Shown: positions 17,945 to 26,548, numbered from the stretch's first letter. The stretch is DNA of 64,000 bases from Paenibacillus curdlanolyticus YK9 (GCF_000179615.1 NZ_AEDD01000010.1:221774-285773), one strand, 5' to 3'. A program made the numbers and translations. The notes: generated by a model from the letters alone, not told the origin.

Positions 17945-17973
17945 TTGAAATTTACTAAAATAGGTGCTAATAT
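17945..17973 (+). promoter_or_regulatory. Sigma-A-like promoter of the 18 kb secreted cassette
   Basis: TTGAAA (17945-17950), 17-nt spacer, TAATAT (17968-17973), about 50 bp before the first gene. Confidence 0.65.
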
Positions 17974-18023
17974 AACCAAAGACCTATTTTGGAAAAATTT
18001 TAATATAAGGTGGCGTCACTTAC

Positions 18024-18503
18024 ATGATCAACAGAAAAAGAATCTTGCCTACGGCAGTTGCAATAACAGCCGTAGTAGCCGGAAGCGCTACAGCCTATGC
18101 TGGCTATGATGCAGGACTATTCTCTCAACCGCAATCAACTTACGAAGCAGCTGTAAAAACCTCCGGCAACTACTATTATCTCGCTGCTGCCAGCTCGAGC
18201 TACAACTCCTTGGCTTATGCCCTTGGCGATACGTCCAATTGGGTATGGCCATGGGGCAGCTCGAATCCAACCTCTGCCCAAGTGGATACCTACTTGTCCG
18301 GCAGAGGCTATACGACTACGACTACTGCATCCGAAGTGAAAATCATCTCTTACGGTACAAGCTCCAGCATCGGGCACTTCGGCAAACCTTCCGACGTTAA
18401 CTACGTCAATGCAAAATGGGGCCAATTAGAGCGTCTTCAGTCCTTAAACTGGGATCCTTACAACACTTCTAGTTATGGGGCAAAGGTGAAAACCTACAAA
18501 TAA
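18024..18503 (+). CDS. Secreted protein with a degenerate papain/NlpC-like pattern
   Basis: 159 residues. The signal peptide ends at about ATAYA (26). The mature part contains YNSLAYALGDTSNWVWPWGS, SGRGYTT, ISYGTSSSIGHFGK and a C-terminal AKWGQLERLQSLNWDPYN. Related secreted proteins, as I recall them, carry YNCLAYALG, with Cys as the probable nucleophile and the later His as partner; here the Cys position is Ser. That would make it inactive or mechanistically changed. AAGGTGG lies upstream of ATG 18024. First of four co-directional genes. Function unknown. Confidence 0.6.
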   Translation: MINRKRILPTAVAITAVVAGSATAYAGYDAGLFSQPQSTYEAAVKTSGNYYYLAAASSSYNSLAYALGDTSNWVWPWGSSNPTSAQVDTYLSGRGYTTTTTASEVKIISYGTSSSIGHFGKPSDVNYVNAKWGQLERLQSLNWDPYNTSSYGAKVKTYK

Positions 18504-18539
18504 CGACGCTTTTATTACATATAAAATGAGGTGTTAGTA

Positions 18540-19217
18540 ATGAAAAAACTCTCTATCGGCTTATTCGCTGCCAGCTTTGTAGCTACGCTGCTTTTTGCCA
18601 TGTCCGTTAACGCTGCTTCTACTGAAAGGCAAGTCGACGATAATTTGAAAACGTTCAACGACAGGCTGCGACAGGAAATCGAGAATAAAACCGCTCTCTC
18701 CTTCAGCAGCAATCCTTATGACTACATAAAAGGAAGCGTTGAATTTCAAAACATTATCGCGCTCGGCAACGATGCCCTCCCTGTGCTGGAGCAAAAAATC
18801 GATGAGTCGCCGGGCAGCGGCTTGAACGACTATCTGCTTTCCATCGCTGCCGAGGAAATCTCCAAAGTGAGCCTGAAGCGAACGGGCGACAGTTCATGGT
18901 CAACAGGAGACGAGTTCTCCGTCAAATGGAAGTCGCATTTGAAGGCGATCCCGGCCAAAGTAGAGCAAATCGTGAGCTCCTCCAAATCTGCAGATGAAAA
19001 AGTTAGCGATTTGCGGGAGCTAGGGACTCCAGCTTTGCCATTCATCGTTGACCAAATCGAGCAGGGCAATGTTGACATTGCACCGACAGTAAATGCATTG
19101 CTCAACAGCGCCAATGGAATCAGTACGTTTTCGGCAGAAACGATCGATCAAGAATGGGCAACGAAACACAAAGCCCAATTTGAAAAACTCAGAAGCTACG
19201 TAGAATCAAAAAAATAA
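18540..19217 (+). CDS. Secreted HEAT-like protein of unknown function
   Basis: 225 residues with a signal peptide (ending SVNAA, about 22). Two HEAT-like helical repeats carry the same core: ALGNDALPVLEQKI and ELGTPALPFIVDQIEQG. The remainder is helical and charged. ATG 18540 is chosen for its GAGGTG ribosome site 7 nt upstream, 36 bp after the previous gene. Probable partner of the neighbouring secreted protein, by position only. Confidence 0.65.
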   Translation: MKKLSIGLFAASFVATLLFAMSVNAASTERQVDDNLKTFNDRLRQEIENKTALSFSSNPYDYIKGSVEFQNIIALGNDALPVLEQKIDESPGSGLNDYLLSIAAEEISKVSLKRTGDSSWSTGDEFSVKWKSHLKAIPAKVEQIVSSSKSADEKVSDLRELGTPALPFIVDQIEQGNVDIAPTVNALLNSANGISTFSAETIDQEWATKHKAQFEKLRSYVESKK

Positions 19218-19236
19218 ACGAATGAGGTGCTAAGAT

Positions 19237-20061
19237 TTGAAAGTATGGAAGCTTTGGAATTCGGCTAGGTCGCTGCTGCTTAACGTTTGCTCCGACAAGG
19301 ATACCCATTTTCATGAACGCTTCAAAGGCGAACCGTTGTCCTCCTGCTACGAACCTATTCAATTGAAAGTTCAGCGGGTAGGAACGGAAGAAGACTTTCC
19401 GAATCTATCCTCAGGAACGTTACTTTTTTCTAAGAGGGCTCAAGCTGCGCTTCGAGCGTTGGTTACCCCCTATGCAGAGTTTCTTGAAGTCAATGGCAGT
19501 GAGCTTGCTGGCATCGAGGTGGAATTGATTAATGTAACCAACGTCGTAGATGCACTGGACCATGATCGCACTGAATTTAAATATGACGCCTGCACCGGCA
19601 CGGTATCTGGCTTTAACAGACTCCAGCTTCAGTTAGATAAAGTCGTGCACAATCCGATATTCCGGTTGCCCGAGAAGCCTGCGGACCTCTATGTAACCGA
19701 TGCATTTCGCGATCTCGTCATCAAGCATGAGCTAAAAGGGCTCATTTTCGAGGAAGTGTGGAGCTCTGAGGATACGGTCGACATGGAGCAAGCCCGTCAG
19801 CAGCAGTATGAAGACCGGCTCGCGATCATTGAACGGAATAAAGGCGAGGAACTATCCTTCCAAGAAGCGCTCGCTCTAGTCGAAGCAGACAAAGCGATGG
19901 CTAGCGGCAAATGGAAGCTGCAGGCTCATCCGGCCACCAATGTGATTCTAGGCGAGCTAATGCCTGACGGGGATTATGAATGGATTGAACCGATGGTCTA
20001 TCCGCCAATGCTATTGGAGCTTCATTGGCATGAAGTGGGGCGGAGCGAGATTGCGGAGTAA
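19237..20061 (+). CDS. Imm11-family immunity-like protein (copy 1)
   Basis: 274 residues, no signal peptide. The layout DFPNLSSGTLLFSKRAQAALRALV, INVTNVVDALD, IFRLPEKPADLYVTDAFRDLVIKHELKGLIFEEVW fits the Imm11 (MXAN_0049/DUF1629) family, which protects against polymorphic toxins. TTG start behind GAGGTGC; the paralogue begins ATGAAAGTATGG at the matching codon, which supports this start. No recognisable toxin precedes it. About half of the residues match copy 2 at 20231 by eye, so this is an old tandem duplication. Confidence 0.75.
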   Translation: MKVWKLWNSARSLLLNVCSDKDTHFHERFKGEPLSSCYEPIQLKVQRVGTEEDFPNLSSGTLLFSKRAQAALRALVTPYAEFLEVNGSELAGIEVELINVTNVVDALDHDRTEFKYDACTGTVSGFNRLQLQLDKVVHNPIFRLPEKPADLYVTDAFRDLVIKHELKGLIFEEVWSSEDTVDMEQARQQQYEDRLAIIERNKGEELSFQEALALVEADKAMASGKWKLQAHPATNVILGELMPDGDYEWIEPMVYPPMLLELHWHEVGRSEIAE

Positions 20062-20120
20062 TTGAGGATGCCTAGCGGAAGAGATTCCAGCTTGATGAAA
20101 AAAACAAAATAATGATGAAA

Positions 20121-20157
20121 TAACGGTGCAGGGAGACTATCCTTACGCCGTTATTTC
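20121..20157 (+). terminator. Weak hairpin between the Imm11 copies
   Basis: AATAACGG / CCGTTATT arms around a 21-nt loop, then TTTC. It may attenuate read-through into copy 2. Confidence 0.45.
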
Positions 20158-20230
20158 TTATAGAGAAACATTTTATGGCGAGTGGGAATTAGGTAAATCC
20201 AAAAAATAAAAAGAAACAAAGGTGAAAGGA

Positions 20231-21052
20231 ATGAAAGTATGGAAACTTTCAGCTTCGGAGAAATGTATGAGGTTAACTACTTGCGATGAGCAAGGAGATG
20301 CTGTACTCGATCATTTTAATGGCGAACCAATGGCTTCATGGTATAGACCTATAAAGTTATCTATTCAGCGAAAAGGCAAAGAACACGACTTTCCAGCAAT
20401 TCTCCCAGGCGTTTTAATATTCTCCAAAAAGGCACGTACTATCGTGGAGCCTTTGGTGGGCGAACATGTAGAATTTTTAGCAGTTGACCATAGTGAGATG
20501 CCAGACTTTGAAATCAATATGGTTAATGTGACAAATGTCATCGACGCTTTGGATTATGAGCATACAGAATTTAGATACTACTCTACTGGCGAAATGGCGG
20601 ATTATGAAAAGCCAGCTTTTCAGTTCGACAAAATTAAAAACTCCCCCATCTTTCGAGTACCTGAAAGAACTGTTCGAATCTACGTCACCGACGAGTTCCG
20701 TGACCTTGTCCTGAAGCATAAGCTCAAAGGCCTCGATTTCGAAGAAGTATGGGACTCGGAAGTAACCGACGATATGGAGCAAGAACGCCAAAGGCAGTAT
20801 GAAGCACACTTAGCCGAAATCGAGAACAATAAAGGAACCGAAGTTGGCTTCGATGAGGCGGTTGCACAGGCTGAAGCAGGCAAAGCGATGGCCAGCGGCA
20901 AATGGAAGCTGCAAGCCGATTCCACTGGGAACGTATTGCTTGGCGATCTAACGTTTAGCGGCGACTATGATTGGATCGACCCTATTTATTATCCGCCAAT
21001 TCTGCTGGAGCTCCGCTGGCACGAAGTGGAGCCCTATCCGTTCGAGGACTAA
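20231..21052 (+). CDS. Imm11-family immunity-like protein (copy 2)
   Basis: 273 residues, a paralogue of the upstream gene along its full length (MKVWKL start; NVTNVIDAL; IFRVPERTVRIYVTDEFRDLVLKHKLKGLDFEEVW; MASGKWKLQA). The first half has diverged more than the second, and its DNA is more AT-rich there. AAAGGTGAAAGGA precedes ATG 20231. Repeated immunity genes without a toxin are common in polymorphic-toxin arrays and protect against relatives' toxins; that role is inferred. Confidence 0.75.
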   Translation: MKVWKLSASEKCMRLTTCDEQGDAVLDHFNGEPMASWYRPIKLSIQRKGKEHDFPAILPGVLIFSKKARTIVEPLVGEHVEFLAVDHSEMPDFEINMVNVTNVIDALDYEHTEFRYYSTGEMADYEKPAFQFDKIKNSPIFRVPERTVRIYVTDEFRDLVLKHKLKGLDFEEVWDSEVTDDMEQERQRQYEAHLAEIENNKGTEVGFDEAVAQAEAGKAMASGKWKLQADSTGNVLLGDLTFSGDYDWIDPIYYPPILLELRWHEVEPYPFED

Positions 21053-21056
21053 TAAC

Positions 21057-21100
21057 AAGAAGACCCTTCAGCCACATAACCTGAAGGGTCTTCCTCTTTT
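21057..21100. terminator. Bidirectional terminator
   Basis: AAGACCCTTCAG / CTGAAGGGTCTT stem between convergent genes. Confidence 0.85.
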
Positions 21101-21114
21101 CGCACGCTGCGCTC

Positions 21115-22089
21115 CTACTCCTTTACCCCAGCCAGCTCCAACAGCTCCCCCACCACCACGTCCGGCTGGTAGCCGTGAATATAATGCGAGCTATCCTTCA
21201 CGATAATCTGCTTGCCGTTCACCGACCATGAGGGGAGCGCCGCCTGGCTTTCTTGCCATTTTGCATCCTTGCTCAGCTTACCCAAATAATCCGCCGTCAG
21301 TACGGTCATCGGCACCTGCAGCGGCTTGGGCCCTGCCACAACGGTTTTGGCGTTATTCGTGCTTTGCCGCATTTCATCGGTCATGTCACGGTCGCCTACC
21401 TTAAGCAGCATCGCTGTCTTGCTAATCTTCTTCATCTCATCCGATAGCAGCCGCTCGCCATTGCTCTCGCTGTTTACCCATTCGGCGAAGCCATCGAACT
21501 GATACAACGCGCGAAGCAGCCCCGTCACCCGCAGGGTTCGATTGAACAGCGGAATAGCGGTATAGCCTGGAGACGCCGCATAATATTCAGGGCTGCCGCT
21601 ATCAATCATCAGAAGCGCCTTCACCTCGTTAGGGAAGCGCTGCGCATAGCGAATCATTTCCAAAGAGCCGAGCGAGTGGCTGACGAGAATATACGGCGGC
21701 TTTTGTCCCGAAACTGCCAGCAGCTCATGGATTTCATCCGTCATCGTATCGATATCCCGCTTCACGCCGCCCGATGAATCGCTGAACCCGTAACCGAACC
21801 GATCATACACGGCCACCTTCACATGCGACTCCAACCCTTCGTACAAAGGAGAAAAATCGGCATAAGGGCTCGGCGTGCCCCAGCCCGATGCGAATACCGC
21901 CGTTACGTCACCGGTCCCCCCGGCGTACAGATGCATCTTCCGCCCTTTCACCTCATACAGCTTGCCGACCGGGTAGAAGCTCTTCTTATCCTGCTTCGAG
22001 CCGTACCACTGGTATAGCGTGCCTACGCCGGCTAGCAGCACCACAGTCGCCAGTGCATAAAGCACGATTCTCCGCATCCATCTCCACAT
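21115..22089 (-). CDS. Membrane-anchored alpha/beta hydrolase
   Basis: About 324 residues. One N-terminal TM helix (VLYALATVVLLAGVGTLYQWY) anchors an alpha/beta hydrolase domain with oxyanion region FASGWGTPSPYADF, nucleophile elbow SHSLGS, acid in the LLMIDSGSP/TADY region and a late SSHYIHG histidine. ATG 22089 has GGGGAGG 10 nt upstream. ATG 22098 is in frame but abuts the ribosome site. Substrate unknown. Confidence 0.8.
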   Translation of the reverse strand: MWRWMRRIVLYALATVVLLAGVGTLYQWYGSKQDKKSFYPVGKLYEVKGRKMHLYAGGTGDVTAVFASGWGTPSPYADFSPLYEGLESHVKVAVYDRFGYGFSDSSGGVKRDIDTMTDEIHELLAVSGQKPPYILVSHSLGSLEMIRYAQRFPNEVKALLMIDSGSPEYYAASPGYTAIPLFNRTLRVTGLLRALYQFDGFAEWVNSESNGERLLSDEMKKISKTAMLLKVGDRDMTDEMRQSTNNAKTVVAGPKPLQVPMTVLTADYLGKLSKDAKWQESQAALPSWSVNGKQIIVKDSSHYIHGYQPDVVVGELLELAGVKE

Positions 22090-22194
22090 CGTCTTCATTC
22101 CTCCCCTTGTGCCTTGTAACGCAGCTGCATTAGCACTCGTTTCCATTTTTCCAGAAAATAAGCCCGCTTGGGAGCACTTTGCCTCATTCTTTAT

Positions 22195-22240
22195 CAAAAA
22201 ATAAGGAAGGGCCCCCCTCCATGGGAAGCCCCTCCACATC
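22195..22240 (-). terminator. Probable terminator of the quinone reductase gene
   Basis: GC-rich imperfect hairpin (GGAGGGG...CCCTTCC) followed on the minus strand by TTATTTTTT. Confidence 0.55.
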
Positions 22241-22254
22241 CTACGCGCACCGCC

Positions 22255-22842
22255 TTACGCCTTCGCCATCCGAAAATACCGCTGCACCTTGCTCAGCTTC
22301 TCCGCCTGCCGTCCATTCTTCTTCTCCATGCCGCCGAACTCGAAGAACTTGACCTTCTTAATGCCTACGTAGCGGAAAAGCGCCTTGCGCATCAGCACCT
22401 TGTGCGCGTTGTTCAGCCAGTACAGCGGATACAGCGTCGGTCCTTTCATGACGGAGATGCACACGACCGACTTGCCCTTGAGCAGTCCCTCCGGCAGCAG
22501 CCCGCCATGATCCCGATAAGCAAAATTCGAAGCGAACATTTGGTCAATGTACCCTAACAGCATCGCGGGCGGACGTCCCCACCAGATCGGATAGATCATG
22601 ACGATTCGTTCAGCCCAGAGCAACTGCTCCCGATAGCGCTCCAGCTCAGGGTCTATATGCATATCCCTTCTGCGTTTGCTCTCGTTGAAGACGAGCAGCG
22701 GGTTAAACCCTTCCGCATACAGATCCAGCACCTGCATCTCGTCTTCGTTTGGATTTTCGCCGATGCCCTCGATGACCTTCTGCAGGAAAGCATAGCTTAA
22801 GCTCTCATGATTCGGATGCGTGTAAATTATGAGCGTCTTCAT
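22255..22842 (-). CDS. NAD(P)H:quinone oxidoreductase, flavodoxin fold
   Basis: 195 residues of the Flavodoxin_2/NQO1 family (YwrO/KefF-like). The FMN phosphate loop region is TLIIYTHPNHESLSYAF, then VMIYPIWWGRPPAMLLGYIDQMF, the family hallmark, and YRDHGG...LLKGKSVV. It reduces quinones by two electrons at the cytoplasmic face. ATGAGGTGGC precedes ATG 22842. It is divergent from a MarR gene with several TTATCAAATGATAA-type sites between, so repression by that MarR and induction by electrophiles or quinones is likely. Confidence 0.85.
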   Translation of the reverse strand: MKTLIIYTHPNHESLSYAFLQKVIEGIGENPNEDEMQVLDLYAEGFNPLLVFNESKRRRDMHIDPELERYREQLLWAERIVMIYPIWWGRPPAMLLGYIDQMFASNFAYRDHGGLLPEGLLKGKSVVCISVMKGPTLYPLYWLNNAHKVLMRKALFRYVGIKKVKFFEFGGMEKKNGRQAEKLSKVQRYFRMAKA

Positions 22843-22859
22843 AGCGCCACCTCATTTAG

Positions 22860-22929
22860 TTATCATTTGATAATCAAATCCTAACACACCACTATTTAGT
22901 TGTCAAATGATAATTGTTATTTGATAACC
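22860..22929. promoter_or_regulatory. Three MarR-type operator copies
   Basis: Near-palindromes TTATCATTTGATAAT (22860-22874), TTGTCAAATGATAAT (22900-22914) and TGTTATTTGATAACC (22916-22929, a half-related copy) between the divergent reductase and marR genes. The shared core TTATCAAATGATAA suits a MarR dimer. Confidence 0.65.
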
Positions 22930-22963
22930 GATTTGGTATCGTTAACGGTAAGAGGTGATCCCA

Positions 22964-23419
22964 TTGGACAAGAGCATGCTGCTTCAACAAATGATCGCAT
23001 TTCTGACAGCCGTCCATGAAACCCAGCACGAGCTTTCCAAAGACATTCCGATGGGGGACATTACGCCCCTCCAGTATGGCATTCTGGAATATATCGCAGT
23101 CCAGCAGCCTGTGACGCTTAGCCAGATCAGCGACTGCAAGCATCTATCCATGCCTAACGCAAGCCGCGAGCTGCGCAAGCTGACCGATAGCGGACTTTGC
23201 GAAAAATATGCCGACGCCGCGGACAAACGCAAACAGGCGATTCGCCTCACAGCCGAAGGACAATCGTTCATGAACGGGGCTTTCGGCCAAATGGAGGTTA
23301 AGTTTCGTCACCGCATTCAGCATTTATCCGACGAACAGCTGCACCAGGTTTACGATGCGATCGAGCTGCTGCAAGCGACTTTATTCCGCGCTTCCAGCGA
23401 GGATGGCGTGAAGGCGTAG
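22964..23419 (+). CDS. MarR-family transcriptional regulator
   Basis: 151 residues with a winged helix: TPLQYGILEYIAVQQPVTLSQISDCKHLSMPNASRELRKLTDSGLCEKYADAADKRKQAIRLTAEG, the wing containing DKRK as in MarR. A TTG start at 22964 follows GAGGTGAT; the upstream GTG lies inside the ribosome site. Divergent from the flavodoxin-fold reductase it probably represses, together with itself. Confidence 0.88.
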   Translation: MDKSMLLQQMIAFLTAVHETQHELSKDIPMGDITPLQYGILEYIAVQQPVTLSQISDCKHLSMPNASRELRKLTDSGLCEKYADAADKRKQAIRLTAEGQSFMNGAFGQMEVKFRHRIQHLSDEQLHQVYDAIELLQATLFRASSEDGVKA

Positions 23420-23436
23420 CCATCCTATCCAACGAC

Positions 23437-23476
23437 AAAAACCCTGCCTCATCATAAAATGAGACAGGGTTTTTAC
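23437..23476. terminator. Bidirectional terminator
   Basis: AAAAACCCTGCCTCAT / ATGAGACAGGGTTTTT. Confidence 0.88.
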
Positions 23477-23498
23477 GCTTCGTCGCTCACGCGCAAGC

Positions 23499-24212
23499 CT
23501 AAGGCAGCAGCAAGGCGCGAAGCTCTTCCAGCTCTTTAATAATCGCAAGCGGCTGCGGCTGCTCGGAAGGCGCCTGCTGCTGCTTTTTGTTCAGCCAGAT
23601 CGCCTTCATCCCCTGCTGCATGGGACCCGCCACATCGTTCGTCCATGAATCGCCTACGACAAGCACTTCATCGGGCTCTACATAGGCGGCTTCCAGCACA
23701 TGGCGATAAATCTCGGGCGTCGGCTTCTCATGCCCGATCCTCCCGGAGATGAATAACGTTTCTTCCGGAATGGCGTCTCCGAGGCCGATGGCCTCCAGCT
23801 TATCCAACTGCCACTCCTCGCTGCCGTTGGTCAGCGCCCCGACGCGATATTCGCGCTTCAGCTCGGCTATGAGCCTGTTAACTTCCTCATTCGGCTTCAT
23901 GTTTCGCTTCGCGATCGACTGGTAAAGGTTTTCAAAATCGATCGCCGTCGCCTCGTCGACCGTCTCTCCCACCTGCTCCATGCATTCGACGAATCGTTTA
24001 ATGCGAAACTCTTCGATTGTAATTTGTTGGCTATCTAGCTGCAGCACGAGTCGATGATCGATCTCGTGAAAAATTTCGTAGATGCGGTCCGTGTCCATCG
24101 CCTTCGTAAAATGATGCTGCGCAAAGGCTTCCTTCATGCTCACTTCCCAATAATCATCAAAGTGAACGAGCGTATCGTCGAGATCAAACAAGATAAGCTT
24201 GATTTGGCCCAT
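23499..24212 (-). CDS. HAD-family hydrolase (YjjG-like nucleotidase type)
   Basis: 237 residues, HAD subfamily IA. Motif I is LFDLDDTLVHFDDYW with both aspartates, motif II TNGS, motif III the GHEKPTPEIY lysine, motif IV VGDSWTNDVAGP. The length and helical cap fit YjjG/YfnB-type noncanonical pyrimidine 5'-nucleotidases or similar phosphatases. AAGGAGGGGG precedes the ATG. A second HAD gene of another type lies at 46033. Substrate unproven. Confidence 0.88.
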   Translation of the reverse strand: MGQIKLILFDLDDTLVHFDDYWEVSMKEAFAQHHFTKAMDTDRIYEIFHEIDHRLVLQLDSQQITIEEFRIKRFVECMEQVGETVDEATAIDFENLYQSIAKRNMKPNEEVNRLIAELKREYRVGALTNGSEEWQLDKLEAIGLGDAIPEETLFISGRIGHEKPTPEIYRHVLEAAYVEPDEVLVVGDSWTNDVAGPMQQGMKAIWLNKKQQQAPSEQPQPLAIIKELEELRALLLP

Positions 24213-24302
24213 GTTCCCCCTCCTTAGATGACTCTCTCGTGTCTATTAAAAATGCCATCTCACGAGTGAAATAGCAACTATAAATATTCACCTTTAAATT
24301 AT

Positions 24303-24343
24303 ATGTATACAAACGTATACATCAGTCGTATACTTTTGTATAC
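24303..24343. promoter_or_regulatory. Two GTATAC palindromes (operator pair)
   Basis: ATGTATACAAACGTATACAT (24303-24322) and GTATACTTTTGTATAC (24328-24343), centres 23 bp apart, about two helix turns, just before the ribosome site of the next gene. Such a pair suits a dimer-of-dimers repressor of TetR or PadR type. No regulator gene lies alongside. Confidence 0.65.
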
Positions 24344-24363
24344 ACCTACTAGGAGGGGATTAC

Positions 24364-24678
24364 ATGAGTGAACGAGAAAGCCACAGAGAACTTGGCGAAC
24401 GCGGCGGAAGAGGCGGACGCCATGCCGGCGAACGCGGCCATCGGCATGATGGCGGTCACGGTGGGCGGGAAGGACGTATGGCTGCCCAAACCTTTCGGCG
24501 CGGACGTGCGCTAGCGTTCCACGAAATGCTGATCGTGAAGCGTGACACCCTGCGTAAACAGCTGCAAGACGAGAATCTGCAAGCCATCCATCAAGTCGTA
24601 AGCGGCGAACTTAAAGCGGTCGAAGACATCATCGCGCAATATGTCCATACCTTCGAGCTGCACGAACTCAACCAATAA
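24364..24678 (+). CDS. Small Gly/His/Arg-rich protein with a conserved helical tail
   Basis: 104 residues. Residues 1-38 are low-complexity Gly/Arg/His/Glu (RGHRHDGGHGGREGR). Residues 44-104 are helical: FRRGRALAFHEMLIVKRDTLRKQLQDENLQAIHQVVSGELKAVEDIIAQYV. I do not know a named family; the tail looks like a small dimeric helical hairpin or a detached ligand-binding half of a PadR-like regulator. AGGAGGGG precedes the ATG. It lies directly behind the GTATAC palindromes and 18 bp before an esterase gene, so the two form an operon. Confidence 0.65.
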   Translation: MSERESHRELGERGGRGGRHAGERGHRHDGGHGGREGRMAAQTFRRGRALAFHEMLIVKRDTLRKQLQDENLQAIHQVVSGELKAVEDIIAQYVHTFELHELNQ

Positions 24679-24696
24679 TCAGGAGGCGACCGTTAA

Positions 24697-25560
24697 ATGC
24701 CAATCGATGAACGCCGCCGCCCCGACTGGGCGGATCTCCCTTACGCCTCGCAATCCGAGGCGCAGAAGCTCGATATTTATTTGCCTGCCGACCGCATCAT
24801 AGACAAGCCGCTGCCTGTCATTATCGCCATTCATGGCGGCGCATTCGCCTTCGGCGACAAAGCCGACAATTATACGCTCGCCCCCATACTCCACGCTAAC
24901 ACACGTGGTTACGCTGTCGTTTCTATTAACTACCGCCTCAGCGGCGAAGCGCAGTTCCCGGCGCCCATCTATGACGTGAAAGCAGCGATCCGCTTCCTTC
25001 GCGCGAACGCCTCCACATACCAGCTCGATCCCGATCGCATCGCATTGTGGGGCGAGTCCGCGGGTGGAAGCCTCGCCGCGCTCGCTGGCACTTCCGGCGG
25101 CATTGCTGCATTAGAAGACCTCAGCATGGGTAACGGCCATGTCTCCAGCCGCGTGCAAGCGGTCGTCGACTGGTACGGTCCCATTCAGTTCGACGCGATG
25201 GACGACCAATTCCGACTTAGCGGCATCGGGAAGCCGGATCACGGCGCAGCTGATTCCCCGGAATCACGCTACTTAGGCGGCACGCTAGCCGATGTCCCCG
25301 ATCTTGTGCGCCAAGCAAGCGCACAGACGTATGTCGCGGCGGATGCCCCGCCATTTTTCATCCAACATGGCACTGCCGATGTCCTTATTCCCGTCGAGCA
25401 AAGCATGAACTTCGCTGCGGCACTCGAACGCGCAATCGGAGCGGATCAGGTCGCCCTCCTGCTTCTTGAAGGGGCCGGACACGGTGGCCCTGCCTTCACC
25501 TCACCTGACAACACAGCGCTTGTTCTCGCTTTCCTCGGTTCGCATTTGCGCGGAATCTGA
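24697..25560 (+). CDS. Alpha/beta hydrolase, HSL-like esterase
   Basis: 287 residues with oxyanion motif IHGGAFAFGDK, nucleophile GESAGGS, the acid near ADVLIPVEQ and the histidine in GAGHGGPAF, all in the order of the BD-FAE/hormone-sensitive-lipase-like esterases. It hydrolyses an unknown carboxyl ester in the cytoplasm (no signal peptide). AGGAGGCGACC precedes the ATG. Likely co-regulated with the small Gly/His-rich gene through the palindrome pair. Confidence 0.88.
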   Translation: MPIDERRRPDWADLPYASQSEAQKLDIYLPADRIIDKPLPVIIAIHGGAFAFGDKADNYTLAPILHANTRGYAVVSINYRLSGEAQFPAPIYDVKAAIRFLRANASTYQLDPDRIALWGESAGGSLAALAGTSGGIAALEDLSMGNGHVSSRVQAVVDWYGPIQFDAMDDQFRLSGIGKPDHGAADSPESRYLGGTLADVPDLVRQASAQTYVAADAPPFFIQHGTADVLIPVEQSMNFAAALERAIGADQVALLLLEGAGHGGPAFTSPDNTALVLAFLGSHLRGI

Positions 25561-25669
25561 GCATTTCCGATTTACAAACACTATAGCTGTCCGTAATGAT
25601 CCGCTAACATTCTCCCTTTACGCTACTTTAGGAATCTATTTTCTATACCGAAAGGGAGTTTATTACGTT

Positions 25670-26533
25670 ATGCTAAAACGCTTGCTCACGACCGCTACAC
25701 TCGCCGTTACGCTAGGTGCCGCCCTCCTGTCAGGCGCCGGCCTCCAGCCAGCCACGGCACATGCCGCATCGAACATGGTGCCCGATTACGAAGTCAAACT
25801 GCTGATGAACCCGAGCGTCGTGCTCGGATCGGACTTTAAGCTGACAAGCGCCGTCCTGACCGCTTTCTCAATGCCAACGACCGTTACGAAAATGAACGTC
25901 GCGTTCCTCGATACGAATACGAAGAGCATTTACTCGAACGGCTGGAGCCCTCGCATTCGCAAGATGGAAGGCGAATCCGACTTCGAGCTGAGCTATAAGA
26001 AACGCTACCCTATTGCTAACGGCGATATTAATGCTGCCTTGACGCAAGCAAACAACGAAGGATTTAACGCCGGCGATACGAATTACGAAGCGCAGGTGGA
26101 ATGGGGCTACCAGAACAAAACGCTCAGCATCACGCGGACAAAATCAGGCAGCAAATCCGGCTACAGCGGCATGGAGCTGCCTTCGATCTCCGATGCGCGG
26201 AGCCTGATGATTAACAACGCGCCGGACAAATTCAACAACTGGCTCTATAGCGGCTGGGGCACCAGCATGCTGCAAAGCTCCCGCTACTACGGTCCCGTTC
26301 TTGCCAAACGTTCCATCGGCACGTGGAGCGGCATGCAGTTGTATATTGAAGTTTGGCCAATCCTGAACGCTGCTGGAACTGGCACGGAATACATCGTTGA
26401 AGCTTCGTTCAAAACGACAAGCGCGACAACGGCTTCCGCGAAGCATGATGAATTGATCACGTACCTGCAAAGCAAAGGCTGGTTCCTCGCGCAGGATTCG
26501 TTGAAGACGCAGCTGATTATGGATCGTTACTAA
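25670..26533 (+). CDS. Secreted CYTH-like protein, single-domain paralogue
   Basis: 287 residues. The signal peptide ends at AHAA (about 34). The mature domain matches the N-terminal domain of the 8699 gene throughout: YEVKLLMNPSVVL, AFLDTNTKSIYSNGWSPRIRKM, FELSYKKRYPIANGDINAALTQA, IEVWPILNAAGTGTEYIVEASFKT, GWFLAQDSLKTQ. The FN3 and sugar-binding modules are absent. The ELxxK-like start, the basic RIRK strand and the EL-K strand recall CYTH domains, whose known members are cytoplasmic cyclases or triphosphatases; export is unusual. ATG 25670 has AAAGGGAG upstream. Enzyme activity unproven. Confidence 0.7.
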   Translation: MLKRLLTTATLAVTLGAALLSGAGLQPATAHAASNMVPDYEVKLLMNPSVVLGSDFKLTSAVLTAFSMPTTVTKMNVAFLDTNTKSIYSNGWSPRIRKMEGESDFELSYKKRYPIANGDINAALTQANNEGFNAGDTNYEAQVEWGYQNKTLSITRTKSGSKSGYSGMELPSISDARSLMINNAPDKFNNWLYSGWGTSMLQSSRYYGPVLAKRSIGTWSGMQLYIEVWPILNAAGTGTEYIVEASFKTTSATTASAKHDELITYLQSKGWFLAQDSLKTQLIMDRY

Positions 26534-26548
26534 GGCAATTGCTCGCAG

